This document shows, one piece after another, positions 40,812 to 49,254 of a DNA stretch of 64,000 bases; within the stretch, counting starts at the first letter, position 1, and each line of letters starts with the position of its first letter. The notes beneath the pieces were generated by a model that saw only the letters and a program-made list of their open reading frames with translations, ran no database searches and had not been told where the DNA came from. The DNA comes from Enterococcus_K sp051713825 (GTDB lineage: Bacteria; Bacillota; Bacilli; Lactobacillales; Enterococcaceae), in the NCBI RefSeq assembly GCF_051713825.1, contig NZ_JBIOQR010000001.1, forward strand, positions 62,001 to 126,000, in the 5' to 3' direction. The position numbers and the translations under genes are program-made.

Positions 40812-41255
40812 GTGCGTACAACATATATGGCCAAAGCAGGCGAAGTAGAACGTAAATGGTACGTAGTAGACGCAACTGATGTTCCAATGGGACGTCTTTC
40901 AGCAGTTGTTGCATCTATCTTACGTGGTAAAAATAAACCAACATTCACACCTCATGTGGATACTGGAGATTTCGTAATCGTAATCAATGCAGACAAAGTA
41001 AAATTAACAGGGAACAAAGCAAGTGACAAGATTTACTATCGTCACAGTAACTACCCAGGTGGATTGAAATCAGTATCTGCTGGAGAATTACGTGCAAACA
41101 ATTCTCGTCGTTTAATCGAAACTTCTGTAAAAGGAATGCTACCTAAAAACACTTTAGGTCGCAAACAATTGACAAAATTAAACGTGTATGGTGGAGCAGA
41201 ACATCCACATACTGCACAACAACCAGAAGTCTTAGACATCACAAACTTAATCTAA
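40812..41255 (+). CDS. rplM: 50S ribosomal protein L13
   Basis: A 147-residue large-subunit protein. GTG start behind TTGGAGGAAAATATT. Family blocks are KWYVVDATDVPMGRLSAVVA, GDFVIVINADKVKLTGNK, MLPKNTLGRKQLTKLNVYGG and HPHTAQQPEVL. It is co-transcribed with rpsI 15 bases downstream. Confidence 0.97.
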   Translation: MRTTYMAKAGEVERKWYVVDATDVPMGRLSAVVASILRGKNKPTFTPHVDTGDFVIVINADKVKLTGNKASDKIYYRHSNYPGGLKSVSAGELRANNSRRLIETSVKGMLPKNTLGRKQLTKLNVYGGAEHPHTAQQPEVLDITNLI

Positions 41256-41270
41256 TAGGAGGGAATTTCA

Positions 41271-41663
41271 TTGGCACAAGTTCAATATATCGGCACAGGC
41301 CGTCGTAAAAATGCAGTTGCCCGCGTACGTTTAGTACCAGGAACTGGTAAAATTACTGTAAATAAAAAAGATGTTGAAGAATACATCCCACACGCAGACT
41401 TGCGTGAAGTTATCAACCAACCTTTCGGAGTTACTGAAACAAAAGGCGCATATGACGTATTTGTTAACGTAAACGGTGGAGGCTACGCTGGACAATCAGG
41501 AGCTATCCGTCATGGTATCGCTCGTGCATTGTTAGAAGTAGATCCAGACTTCCGTCTAGCTTTAAAACGCGCTGGACTATTAACACGTGACGCACGTATG
41601 GTTGAACGTAAAAAACCAGGTCTTAAGAAAGCTCGTAAAGCTTCACAATTTTCAAAACGTTAA
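41271..41663 (+). CDS. rpsI: 30S ribosomal protein S9
   Basis: A 130-residue small-subunit protein. TTG start behind TAGGAGGGAATTTCA. It shows YIGTGRRKNAVARVRLVPG, the GGGYAGQSGAIRHGIARAL block, and the basic end KKPGLKKARKASQFSKR that reaches the ribosomal P site. Its 3' end is the attachment site of the adjacent island, and integration has left the coding sequence complete. Confidence 0.98.
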   Translation: MAQVQYIGTGRRKNAVARVRLVPGTGKITVNKKDVEEYIPHADLREVINQPFGVTETKGAYDVFVNVNGGGYAGQSGAIRHGIARALLEVDPDFRLALKRAGLLTRDARMVERKKPGLKKARKASQFSKR

Positions 41664-41664
41664 T
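41614..41664. other. Island attL (3' end of rpsI)
   Basis: A 51-base segment from AACCAGGTCTTAAGAAAGCT to ACGTTAAT recurs at 52741-52791 with three mismatches. The integrase gene begins 39 bases further on, so this is the left attachment site. Confidence 0.9.
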
Positions 41665-41689
41665 ATATCTTTGTATATCAACATTTCAA

Positions 41690-41726
41690 GGCGTTTCGCA
41701 ATTCAGTTTGTGAAGCGTCTTTTTTT
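41690..41726 (+). terminator. Terminator after rpsI (supplied by the island)
   Basis: GGCGTTTCGC pairs, with some G-T wobble, to GTGAAGCGTC and is followed by seven T. It overlaps the last codons of the convergent integrase gene. The original rpsI terminator is probably the one now beyond attR (52815). Confidence 0.7.
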
Positions 41727-42983
41727 GAATTTGACACCATTGTTGACACCATTCAGGACAGCACCATTTTGAGCTAGTTTGCGATAAGCAATTTCACCAA
41801 CGGGCATTTTAATGACATTTGGTGTGTTCACATAAACTTTTGTGATTGTTATATCGCTATGAGTAAGGGCTTCTGAAATCTGTTCTAAAGAAGTACCAGA
41901 TTGTCTAGCTAAGGTTGCCCCAGTATGCCGTAACTTGTGTGGAGTCGCATGGGTAAGGTGTTTATGTCGTCGCTCAATGGATTTCATACGGTAGTTCAAA
42001 TAATCTGTATGAAGTCTTTGATTGATATTTCCTTTATCATCAAAGAAGGTAAAGAGTAGCTGTTCTTCGGTTTGTTCGATTTCAAATTGAGATAGTTCTT
42101 CTTTTTGTTGGACTTTCCACTGTTGAAGTAATTGCTTTAGTTCATTTGGAATATGGAAAATTGTCGTTTTATTCCCTTTGGTGCTTTTTTCATTGCCAAA
42201 TTTATCCAAGGCTTTACCAATCGTAATCTGGGAAGTAGTGAAATTCACGTCCTTCCATTTGATGGCATAAGTTTCTGATTTGCGATCAGATAAAAAGAAA
42301 GTAGTCAGAAATAATACATAGTCTTGTAAAGTCAATTTCCCACTTTCATAATCGCTTTGAACGGCAGTTAGCCATTCTTGAAGTTGTTCAAAGGAAAGGT
42401 ATAAATCTTCTTCTTTCTTAGCTTCTTGCAATTGGTTTTTCTTAGTAGCATTGATTCGTTTAAGCGATTTTTCTAGTTTATTCCGTTCGATGTATTCAAG
42501 TTCTTCCGCCCAATCGAAAATAGAATTAACGTAGCTACGTAGTATTTTGAAGTTTGCGTATTCGGCAGCCTTTTGTGTCATGATTTTTAGAACGAAAGCT
42601 TTATTTTGATTCAAATAGTTCAATGTGTATTTCCCAAGCATTGGTAAGATGTGAAGTCGAAAAATATCTTTTGTATTCGCGATTGTCACAGGAGTAGGAG
42701 ACTTCGTGTTTCGAGAAGTTAAACCAGCTGTATAAGCATCAATCCAGATATCTTCATAGAAAGCTTTGAACAGTGCTTCACCACCTAGTTCAAAAGCATT
42801 CTTTTCTTTGTTTTCCCGTAGCTCTTTAATCTTGGCATAAAAATCAATTTCTGCTGCTTTTGCATCCTTTCTAGTTTTGAAAGTTTTGGAATAAAGTTTG
42901 TTTATGCCTATCATCTCTTGGATATCTTGTGGATAGTAAAGCCGTAAACGGTAAGTCTCATTTTCTGTTTTACTAATTGCCAT
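41703..42983 (-). CDS. int: Tyrosine-recombinase integrase of the rpsI island
   Basis: A 426-residue integrase with an N-terminal arm-binding region, a SAM-like core-binding domain (residues ~95-185) and a C-terminal catalytic domain. The catalytic residues are Arg in FLSDRKSETYAIKW, HxxR in TPHKLRHTGATLA, His in LTHSDITITKVYV, and the Tyr that follows. It lies next to attL, reading toward it, as in many integrative elements that use rpsI. Confidence 0.95.
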   Translation of the reverse strand: MAISKTENETYRLRLYYPQDIQEMIGINKLYSKTFKTRKDAKAAEIDFYAKIKELRENKEKNAFELGGEALFKAFYEDIWIDAYTAGLTSRNTKSPTPVTIANTKDIFRLHILPMLGKYTLNYLNQNKAFVLKIMTQKAAEYANFKILRSYVNSIFDWAEELEYIERNKLEKSLKRINATKKNQLQEAKKEEDLYLSFEQLQEWLTAVQSDYESGKLTLQDYVLFLTTFFLSDRKSETYAIKWKDVNFTTSQITIGKALDKFGNEKSTKGNKTTIFHIPNELKQLLQQWKVQQKEELSQFEIEQTEEQLLFTFFDDKGNINQRLHTDYLNYRMKSIERRHKHLTHATPHKLRHTGATLARQSGTSLEQISEALTHSDITITKVYVNTPNVIKMPVGEIAYRKLAQNGAVLNGVNNGVKFKKRRFTN

Positions 42984-43048
42984 AGTATTTCCCTCCGAAT
43001 TTGCGAGCCGAAATCAAATACTATATATGGAGTATAACGATGTCGGAA

Positions 43049-43324
43049 TTATTTTGCTAGGCTTGCAAGCCATTGATCAATGGCGATACGGTCAAATCTA
43101 TTTGATCCGTGGATTTGAATAAGGGGTAAGCCCTCTTTAATCCAGCCATCTAACGTATTATTGGAAACTTGTAGATAGTTACAAGTTTGTTTTTTATTCA
43201 TATAGCGGTGTTGCAGGTTTTCCTGGGTCTTAATTTTTTCGATTTCAGTTGTGATTAAATCAGATAGTTGAGTAGAAATAATGCCCATCTGATCATCACT
43301 GAGTAAAATTTTCATTTCGGTCAT
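43049..43324 (-). CDS. Excisionase-like helix-turn-helix protein
   Basis: A 91-residue protein with a MerR/AlpA-type helix-turn-helix in the second half (YMNKKQTCNYLQVSNNTLDG, then IQIHGSNRFDRIAIDQWLAS). The small size and position next to the integrase suggest the recombination directionality factor. ATG behind GGAAGTGAGAAT. Confidence 0.72.
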   Translation of the reverse strand: MTEMKILLSDDQMGIISTQLSDLITTEIEKIKTQENLQHRYMNKKQTCNYLQVSNNTLDGWIKEGLPLIQIHGSNRFDRIAIDQWLASLAK

Positions 43325-43363
43325 ATTCTCACTTCCTTTGAATTTTGCGTAGGGAATAATGAA

Positions 43364-44209
43364 TTATTTTTTTATCTTGGTATAGTGAACAGTACTTTCT
43401 TGAAAATCCATCACTTGTTCAGGAGTTCCATCTTCATTTATCGCACTGTAAAATATCGGACGTCTTACGAGATACTCATTGGTATAAAGTACCTCTTGAT
43501 TTGTGGTATCAAAAGGTTGGTCCACGAGTTGTTTCGTGACGCTGGGCACTTTGAGGTTGCGCGACTTGAAGAACGCTTTTTTCTTATGCTCTTTGATATC
43601 CAAGTCCTTATCAAAATATTTACTGATATAGCGTCCACGATTTTCGATACTATCCACATCAATCTTGTTGATTTTGACAAATCCATGTCCCCAGATGGTA
43701 GTAAGGCGATTGGTGGAGATAAAAGGAAAGTCAAACAGGATGATGTGGTAATGGATCGCACCTCGTTCTTGTTTTTCCCACGTGGCAAGGTATTTTAGTT
43801 TTGCTTTCTTTGTATGATAGAGTTCGTAGTTTAGTCGTTTGATAAATTTTTTGAATTCATTATTCGCATAGGCAATGTCTTGAATGCTTTCTCTGAAAGT
43901 GAGGGTTAAAAATTTTGTCCGATTGTCAAAGTTCATATCCACGAGTCGGGCAATTTCAAAGCGCATATTTTGATAGTATTTTTGTTTTCGTTTTAAGCTG
44001 TCGTATTGTCCTTGAGCAGATAATTCATCATAGTTTTTTCTTTTTTCGGTAGTTGGATTCTCTTCTTCATAAAGCCAAGCTAATTCTTTTTTTCGTTTTG
44101 GATTGGTTTCAATATTTCCTGTTTTTTGTTTAGGAGTAATGATTGCTTCATAATCATAAATTTCAAGGTACGTGGGAGTTTCAATGATTTTTTGATTATA
44201 AGCTTTCAA
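43364..44209 (-). CDS. rep: HUH rolling-circle replication initiator
   Basis: A 281-residue protein with the HUH motif GAIHYHIILFDFPF (two metal-binding His) and the nicking-Tyr motif NRGRYISKYFDKD. LDMNFDNRTKFLTLTF-type strand 1 (here VDMNFDNRTKFLTLTFR) precedes them. It should nick an origin on the excised circle. The long cruciform directly upstream at 44319-44409 is the obvious candidate target. Proteins of this kind accompany small integrative elements in Gram-positives. Confidence 0.85.
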   Translation of the reverse strand: MKAYNQKIIETPTYLEIYDYEAIITPKQKTGNIETNPKRKKELAWLYEEENPTTEKRKNYDELSAQGQYDSLKRKQKYYQNMRFEIARLVDMNFDNRTKFLTLTFRESIQDIAYANNEFKKFIKRLNYELYHTKKAKLKYLATWEKQERGAIHYHIILFDFPFISTNRLTTIWGHGFVKINKIDVDSIENRGRYISKYFDKDLDIKEHKKKAFFKSRNLKVPSVTKQLVDQPFDTTNQEVLYTNEYLVRRPIFYSAINEDGTPEQVMDFQESTVHYTKIKK

Positions 44210-44290
44210 AAATCCTCACTCCTTGATGTGTATTCAGTTGTCAAAGAACCATCATTTTTCGCCTGATGTTGTTCTATAAATCAAGTTAAG

Positions 44291-44409
44291 GGGAAGTCCT
44301 GCAAAGCAGTCCTTCCAGCCTATGTGTTTATTGGGCGGTCTTAACGGACAGAAGCGGCTCTATGGCGCTGCCCCGCCGTTTCGTCCTAACCACCCAACAA
44401 ACCCATAGG
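44291..44409. other. Candidate island replication origin: two hairpins including a ~45-bp arm cruciform
   Basis: A 26-base hairpin (44291-44316, GGAAGTCCTGC with GCAGTCCTTCC) is followed by an imperfect inverted repeat at 44319-44409. That repeat begins CCTATGTGTTTATTGGG and ends with CCCAACAAACCCATAGG, around GGAC..GTCC inner arms. It is unusually G+C-rich for the island, lies beside the HUH initiator and is non-coding, all features of a rolling-circle origin. Confidence 0.6.
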
Positions 44410-44413
44410 AAAA

Positions 44414-44764
44414 TTAGTCTTGCGCAGTGGGACCTTGTTTTTTCGGAATCAAAGTTGCCGCATCTGCCGTGGCTGATAAACCATAGCTGACAAATTGACC
44501 GTTAGAGCGACCCCAAGGTGCAATCACTAAATTGGCAAATGTAACCATGGCTAAACCTTGTTGGGTAAGTTCTTCCGGAGTAATCACAGGATATTCAGAT
44601 TTGACTTTGACACTGATTTTCTCGTAGCGGAGTTTTGGTAGGATACATTCGTAACTCCAACCTAGAATTTCTCCGTCTTTTTGCCAGCGAGTAACATTGA
44701 CAACTTGATATTCTTTTTCGAGTTTTTCTTTTGGTAAAGTGAGATCATTGATTTTAATTGGCAT
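44414..44764 (-). CDS. Island protein of unknown function, 116 aa
   Basis: The ATG at 44764 follows AAAAAGGAGGGCTATT; an in-frame ATG at 44830 lies within the operator region and is rejected. The sequence is beta-rich (YQVVNVTRWQKDGEILGWSY, then ANLVIAPWGRSNGQFVSYGL). It is the first gene of the leftward island operon before the origin and rep. I do not recognise the family; a replication accessory role is possible from context. Confidence 0.6.
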   Translation of the reverse strand: MPIKINDLTLPKEKLEKEYQVVNVTRWQKDGEILGWSYECILPKLRYEKISVKVKSEYPVITPEELTQQGLAMVTFANLVIAPWGRSNGQFVSYGLSATADAATLIPKKQGPTAQD

Positions 44765-44784
44765 AATAGCCCTCCTTTTTTTGA

Positions 44785-44907
44785 TATACGATAATTTATA
44801 CGATTGGGTTAAAAAAATATAGATGGCCATCTATGATTTGTATTTTATACGTTTATTTATACGAAGTCAAGAGATTTAGTAAAAAAATATATACGAAATT
44901 TTATACG
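44785..44907. promoter_or_regulatory. Divergent regulatory region with three paired TATACG operators
   Basis: TATACG occurs at 44785, 44797, 44846, 44858, 44890 and 44902: three pairs, each with a 12-base start-to-start distance. Most copies extend to TTTATACGA. A TATAAT -10 lies at 44913-44918 for the rightward regulator gene. The pairs are likely binding sites for the XRE protein encoded at 44948, controlling both directions. Confidence 0.75.
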
Positions 44908-44947
44908 AATGGTATAATAGGGAAAAATGACAAGGAGGAAGTAATCT

Positions 44948-45820
44948 ATGTTTGGCTTATTACAACCTGATAAAGTGAAGGTAGGACAACGAATCAAAGA
45001 AATCAAAGAGAGTATGAATCTGTCCTTTACAGAGTTAGGAAATCGCTTGGGGATAAAGAAACCAACAATCAGTTCCTATGTTCAAGGCTATGCGTTAGCC
45101 CCTGAAAGTGTTATTAACCAATTATCGAGTATTAGTGGGAAACCAGTAGGCTGGTTTTACTTTGGTGATATTGAAGAATTTATTGCGGACTACTTGCAGT
45201 TAAAAGGGCAGAACAGGATTGTGCAAGAACATCCAGAAGTTGTGAAAGCAATCAAAGAAGAGTTTTACACTGGGGAGTTTAAAAATCCGGCATGGGAAAA
45301 TGAAGTTGGTTATCCATGTGAGGGGTTCATGGATGATTATTTTTATGAACTGCAGCAAGACGTCATTAAAGAAGAAATTCAAAAAATGGTATGTGATCAG
45401 ATAAAAAATTTACCGATTGCCGATGAATTATCTAAACAGAAGAAAGATGAGGCAGTCACCGTTATTACGATCGGTATCATCGAATACATGGATGTAGCTG
45501 GCGAATTTAATTATGAAAATAAAGATGATATGATTAAACTGGTTAAGCAGGAAGTCGATAAGTACGATTTTTTTGCAGACAGTAATTTTGAAGATCGGTA
45601 TTTAGTAGGAAAACTAATAAATATCTTGGCAGATCAACAAAAAACTGTCGAACTTATCAATAGATTGTCCGAAGAACTGACGAAGAAATCTTTTTCCGGA
45701 AGATTTGGTGGGGAAGAATTGATAGAAGCATTTGAAACGTTACGTCCGGCACTAATCCGAATTTATAGTAAAGTTACTACGGATGAAATGGAGAATTGGT
45801 TTAGAGAGGATATTCGTTAA
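44948..45820 (+). CDS. XRE-family regulator of the island, 290 aa
   Basis: ATG behind AAGGAGGAAGTAATCT. Residues ~12-70 are an XRE helix-turn-helix (VGQRIKEIKESMNLSFTELG, then IKKPTISSYVQGYALAP). The rest is helical and acidic, without a recognised peptidase or sensor domain. It is divergent from the replication operon and sits next to the paired operators, so it is probably the element's repressor. Confidence 0.82.
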   Translation: MFGLLQPDKVKVGQRIKEIKESMNLSFTELGNRLGIKKPTISSYVQGYALAPESVINQLSSISGKPVGWFYFGDIEEFIADYLQLKGQNRIVQEHPEVVKAIKEEFYTGEFKNPAWENEVGYPCEGFMDDYFYELQQDVIKEEIQKMVCDQIKNLPIADELSKQKKDEAVTVITIGIIEYMDVAGEFNYENKDDMIKLVKQEVDKYDFFADSNFEDRYLVGKLINILADQQKTVELINRLSEELTKKSFSGRFGGEELIEAFETLRPALIRIYSKVTTDEMENWFREDIR

Positions 45821-46097
45821 CATATAGATGCCTTTTCTAATAAAAAGAACTATATTTAAAAAATTCGACAATGGAAGTAAACCTGAAATATGCATAAACA
45901 GGATACTGAGTGAGAGTCCATTTCAGCCTTATTTTTAATATAAATAAAAAGTTTTTTTTGCTAATCGCTAAAAAAGATTGGATTGAGACTTTTCGAGAGA
46001 GATGTTTACTTTGCTAAGGCTTCATTCAAAAAAGTCTAAGAAAATTTTTATGGTTTTATGATTGTTTAAGAAGTAAATCAAAAATGGGGGGAAAAAC

Positions 46098-47297
46098 GTG
46101 GAGGATAGATATAGTAATTTTTTAGATGAGATTAATGGAAAAAATATTAGTTTTTTGATTGGATCTGGTGCATCGGCTGGGATAGTCCCAACGTTGTGGA
46201 TTGACTCATTCTCAAAGTCTTTCGAAGAATTGTTGACTTCAACAGAATATGATGATAATCAAAAAATAGTGCTTTATTATATATGGTTCAATCTTTGGAT
46301 TAAAAAAACGCAAATCTTGGAAATACAAAGTGAACCTAAAGAAGTTTTTGAAAATTATGAAAATTTTATTTCTAATTTAATTACTATATCTAATCATGAA
46401 GGGTTTGACAAACCAAAAAGAATAAATATTTTTACTACGAATTATGATTCTTTATTTGAGGTTTCATTTGATAAGTTGGCTTCAAAAAATAGACTTACAT
46501 TTTTCAACGATGGTAGTAGAGGATTTATAAAAAAATATGTCTCTTCAGAAAATTTTTATATCACTGCTTCACACTCAGGTATTAGTGATGGCTTCCAAAG
46601 GAGTATTCCAACTATTAACTTAATCAAATTACATGGATCGGTAACCTGGAAAAAAAATAATGAAAAGATTGAAATGAGCTTGGAAAATAAAATTTTTGAA
46701 GAGCTTGTTGAACGGACTGAAACAATCAATGAATTGATTTTGGGAAAGAAGGAAGAAGATTATCCAATTTGGGAATCTTCTGTTTTAAATGAAGCCATTG
46801 ATTTTTTTGATAATAAAAATATCGAACAATCCATTTTTGATATTAATCTTACAGAAGAGACATTAAGAAATTATATTAATCAAATTTACTCTATTGTTGA
46901 AGAAGAACTAAATGACTTTAAGAAGTGTTACGACTCGTTACCCATAGTAAGCCCAACGAAGAAGAAATTTTCCGAAACTGTATTTGAACAACATTACTAT
47001 CAGATGTTGAGGATGTTAAGCTTTGAGTTGGAAAAAAAAGATAGTATTTTAATTGTCTTTGGTTTCTCTTTTGCAGATGAACATATATTGGAAATAGTTA
47101 GAAGATCTATGGTAAACCCTTTTTTAAAAATATATGTTATTGCATACAATAAACAATCAAAAAAATTGATAGAAGAAGCTTTGGGAAAGGGAACCCAAGT
47201 TGAATTTATACCAAAGTTTAATGAGGAGGCAGATGGTGGTTGTGTAAATGGGGACTTTAGTTTTTTAAATAATTTGTTAGGTGGTAGAAATGGATGA
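46098..47297 (+). CDS. SIR2-domain NADase of a Sir2-HerA defence system
   Basis: A 399-residue protein with GTG start behind GGGGGGAAAAAC. SIR2 landmarks are FLIGSGASAG (residues ~19-28, nucleotide binding), IFTTNYDSLFE with the catalytic Asn-Asp environment, INLIKLHGSVTW with the catalytic His, and ILIVFGFSFADEHI near the C-terminus. In Sir2-HerA systems the Sir2 subunit degrades NAD when phage infection is sensed. The gene overlaps the HerA-type ATPase by 4 bases. The 277-base gap upstream shows no gene. Confidence 0.88.
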   Translation: MEDRYSNFLDEINGKNISFLIGSGASAGIVPTLWIDSFSKSFEELLTSTEYDDNQKIVLYYIWFNLWIKKTQILEIQSEPKEVFENYENFISNLITISNHEGFDKPKRINIFTTNYDSLFEVSFDKLASKNRLTFFNDGSRGFIKKYVSSENFYITASHSGISDGFQRSIPTINLIKLHGSVTWKKNNEKIEMSLENKIFEELVERTETINELILGKKEEDYPIWESSVLNEAIDFFDNKNIEQSIFDINLTEETLRNYINQIYSIVEEELNDFKKCYDSLPIVSPTKKKFSETVFEQHYYQMLRMLSFELEKKDSILIVFGFSFADEHILEIVRRSMVNPFLKIYVIAYNKQSKKLIEEALGKGTQVEFIPKFNEEADGGCVNGDFSFLNNLLGGRNG

Positions 47298-49210
47298 ATG
47301 AGTCAAACGATAATTCTTCCCTAAACTTTGTGGTTGGTGCAGTTCGTGAGATTAGAGGTACTTCCGTACTGATAAGACTCTTCGAAAATACAAGTCAATT
47401 AGTGCATTTCTTTCATGGAGAAAAATATTCAGGCATAATCATAGGATCATATCTGGGAATTATTCGTGGGCAATACACAATTGTTGGTAAAGTGGAAAAG
47501 GAATACGCTTATGATCAAATGAAAGATTCTACTGTACAAGAGTTTCGAAAAGACCGGTTTGTTAGAGAAATTGAAGTGAAAATAATTGGTAGTTTTAAGA
47601 GAAATGAATATAAATCAGGTATGGTCGCTTTTCCACAGATATTTAATGACGTCATTTTATTGTCAGATAGTCAAAAAGGAAAAATTATTGGCGGATATGA
47701 AAGCTGTACTGATTCGAAGGACTTGATGATTCCGCGAATAAGTATAGGAAAAGTATGGCCTGATGGAATTAGATTTAATTTGAAATGGTATCGACTTTTT
47801 AACAGTCATTTAGCTATTTTTGGAAATACAGGAAGCGGGAAATCGAACACTTTAGCAAAACTATATCACGAACTATTCAAATTAGATTTTGAAGATCAAT
47901 TATTGGATTTTGGAGAATCAAAATTTGTACTATTGGATTTTAATGGCGAATATATAGGTGAAAAAACAATAACCGATAGTAAAAAAGTATATAATTTGAC
48001 TACTAATAGAAACAAAAATAATGGAGATAAAGAAACTGATTATTTAAATATTCCTGAAGAAAGATTTTGGGATAAGGATATGTTATCTGTTCTTTTTGGA
48101 GCAACTGAACAAACTCAGCAGCCTTTTTTAAGTAGGGTTTTAAACTATTATTTTGAAGAGGAAGGAAGCTTTCAAGATAGCTTACCTCGATATATTGCTG
48201 AAGCTTTTTCTAATGTTTATATTGTCTCGAATAATAATAGCTTGGATCTCTTTAAGCAAACTCTGAAATTGTTAGAATTGAGAAATGAAGATGTCTCGGA
48301 ATGGATTAACAATACATTATATAACAATACAAATGAGAGTTTTTATTCAAAACAATATTTAGACGGTTGGAAACTCTCTGGAAAGTGTTTTTATTGGAAT
48401 CCAGATGAAGATTTGTTGCGTGAAGAAAAACAAAAAGTTTTATCAAAGCTAAATAAACGAACTTTTAATATCAATAATCCAATGAAAAATTTACAAATTG
48501 CTTCATATTTAAAAATGATATTTGAGTTAAGACAGCATACAGTTCAGTTTGATCATATAGCACCTTTACTTCATAGAATTGAATCTCGTGTAAATGATTT
48601 TTCCAAGGTATTTAAAATAGTAGGTGGAGACAAAGAAATATTTAGCGATACCATCAACGTTGTATCATTCAAAGATGTTAACCAGGACATGAAGATGTTA
48701 ATACCAATGGTTATAGCTAAAATGACTTATGAAATGAATCGTGAACAAAATAACAATCGAGATAGAATTTTTAACTTGATTATTGATGAAGCACATAACA
48801 TTCTTTCAGAAACATCTAGCAGAGAATCGGAGAAGTGGAAAGATTATAGGTTAGAAGTATTTGAAGAAATAATCAAAGAAGGTAGAAAATTTGGATATTA
48901 CTTAACTGTTTCTAGTCAGCGACCGGCTGATATTTCTGCAACGATTGTCTCTCAAGTTCATAATTATTTTATTCATCGGTTAGTTAACGATAATGATCTA
49001 CGACTTCTAGATAGAACAATGTCCTCGCTAGATAGTGTCTCAAAAGAAAGTATTCCCAATTTAGCCCCAGGACAAGTGATATTAACAGGTGTGCTATTTG
49101 ATCTTCCAATAATTATACAGGTTGATCAATTGAAAAAGGAAGAAGCTCCAAATAGCGAAAATACACCTTTATTGGATATTTGGAACTTGAAAAGTAGTAA
49201 GTTCAATTGA
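47294..49210 (+). CDS. herA: HerA/DUF87-type ATPase of a Sir2-HerA defence system
   Basis: A 638-residue hexameric FtsK/HerA-like ATPase. It has an N-terminal HAS-barrel-like segment (residues ~10-100), Walker A GNTGSGKSNT (~177-186), Walker B LIIDEAHNIL (~495-504), and the conserved RKFGYYLTVSSQRPADIS block. The ATPase forms a complex with the Sir2 protein and is required for defence. Translational coupling with the Sir2 gene supports a two-gene system. Confidence 0.9.
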   Translation: MNESNDNSSLNFVVGAVREIRGTSVLIRLFENTSQLVHFFHGEKYSGIIIGSYLGIIRGQYTIVGKVEKEYAYDQMKDSTVQEFRKDRFVREIEVKIIGSFKRNEYKSGMVAFPQIFNDVILLSDSQKGKIIGGYESCTDSKDLMIPRISIGKVWPDGIRFNLKWYRLFNSHLAIFGNTGSGKSNTLAKLYHELFKLDFEDQLLDFGESKFVLLDFNGEYIGEKTITDSKKVYNLTTNRNKNNGDKETDYLNIPEERFWDKDMLSVLFGATEQTQQPFLSRVLNYYFEEEGSFQDSLPRYIAEAFSNVYIVSNNNSLDLFKQTLKLLELRNEDVSEWINNTLYNNTNESFYSKQYLDGWKLSGKCFYWNPDEDLLREEKQKVLSKLNKRTFNINNPMKNLQIASYLKMIFELRQHTVQFDHIAPLLHRIESRVNDFSKVFKIVGGDKEIFSDTINVVSFKDVNQDMKMLIPMVIAKMTYEMNREQNNNRDRIFNLIIDEAHNILSETSSRESEKWKDYRLEVFEEIIKEGRKFGYYLTVSSQRPADISATIVSQVHNYFIHRLVNDNDLRLLDRTMSSLDSVSKESIPNLAPGQVILTGVLFDLPIIIQVDQLKKEEAPNSENTPLLDIWNLKSSKFN

Positions 49211-49254
49211 AGATCTTACAAGTTCATTCAATCAAATTTATAAATAGCAATGAG

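Noticed and set aside
40740..41255. A longer rplM product of 171 residues from TTG at 40740
   Set aside because: There is no ribosome-binding site there, whereas GGAGG precedes the GTG at 40812 and the family length is about 147.
43364..44209. MobT-type relaxase instead of a replication initiator
   Set aside because: The HYH and YISKYF motifs and size fit the rolling-circle replication type; no coupling protein or other transfer gene is present. Mobilisation cannot be fully excluded.
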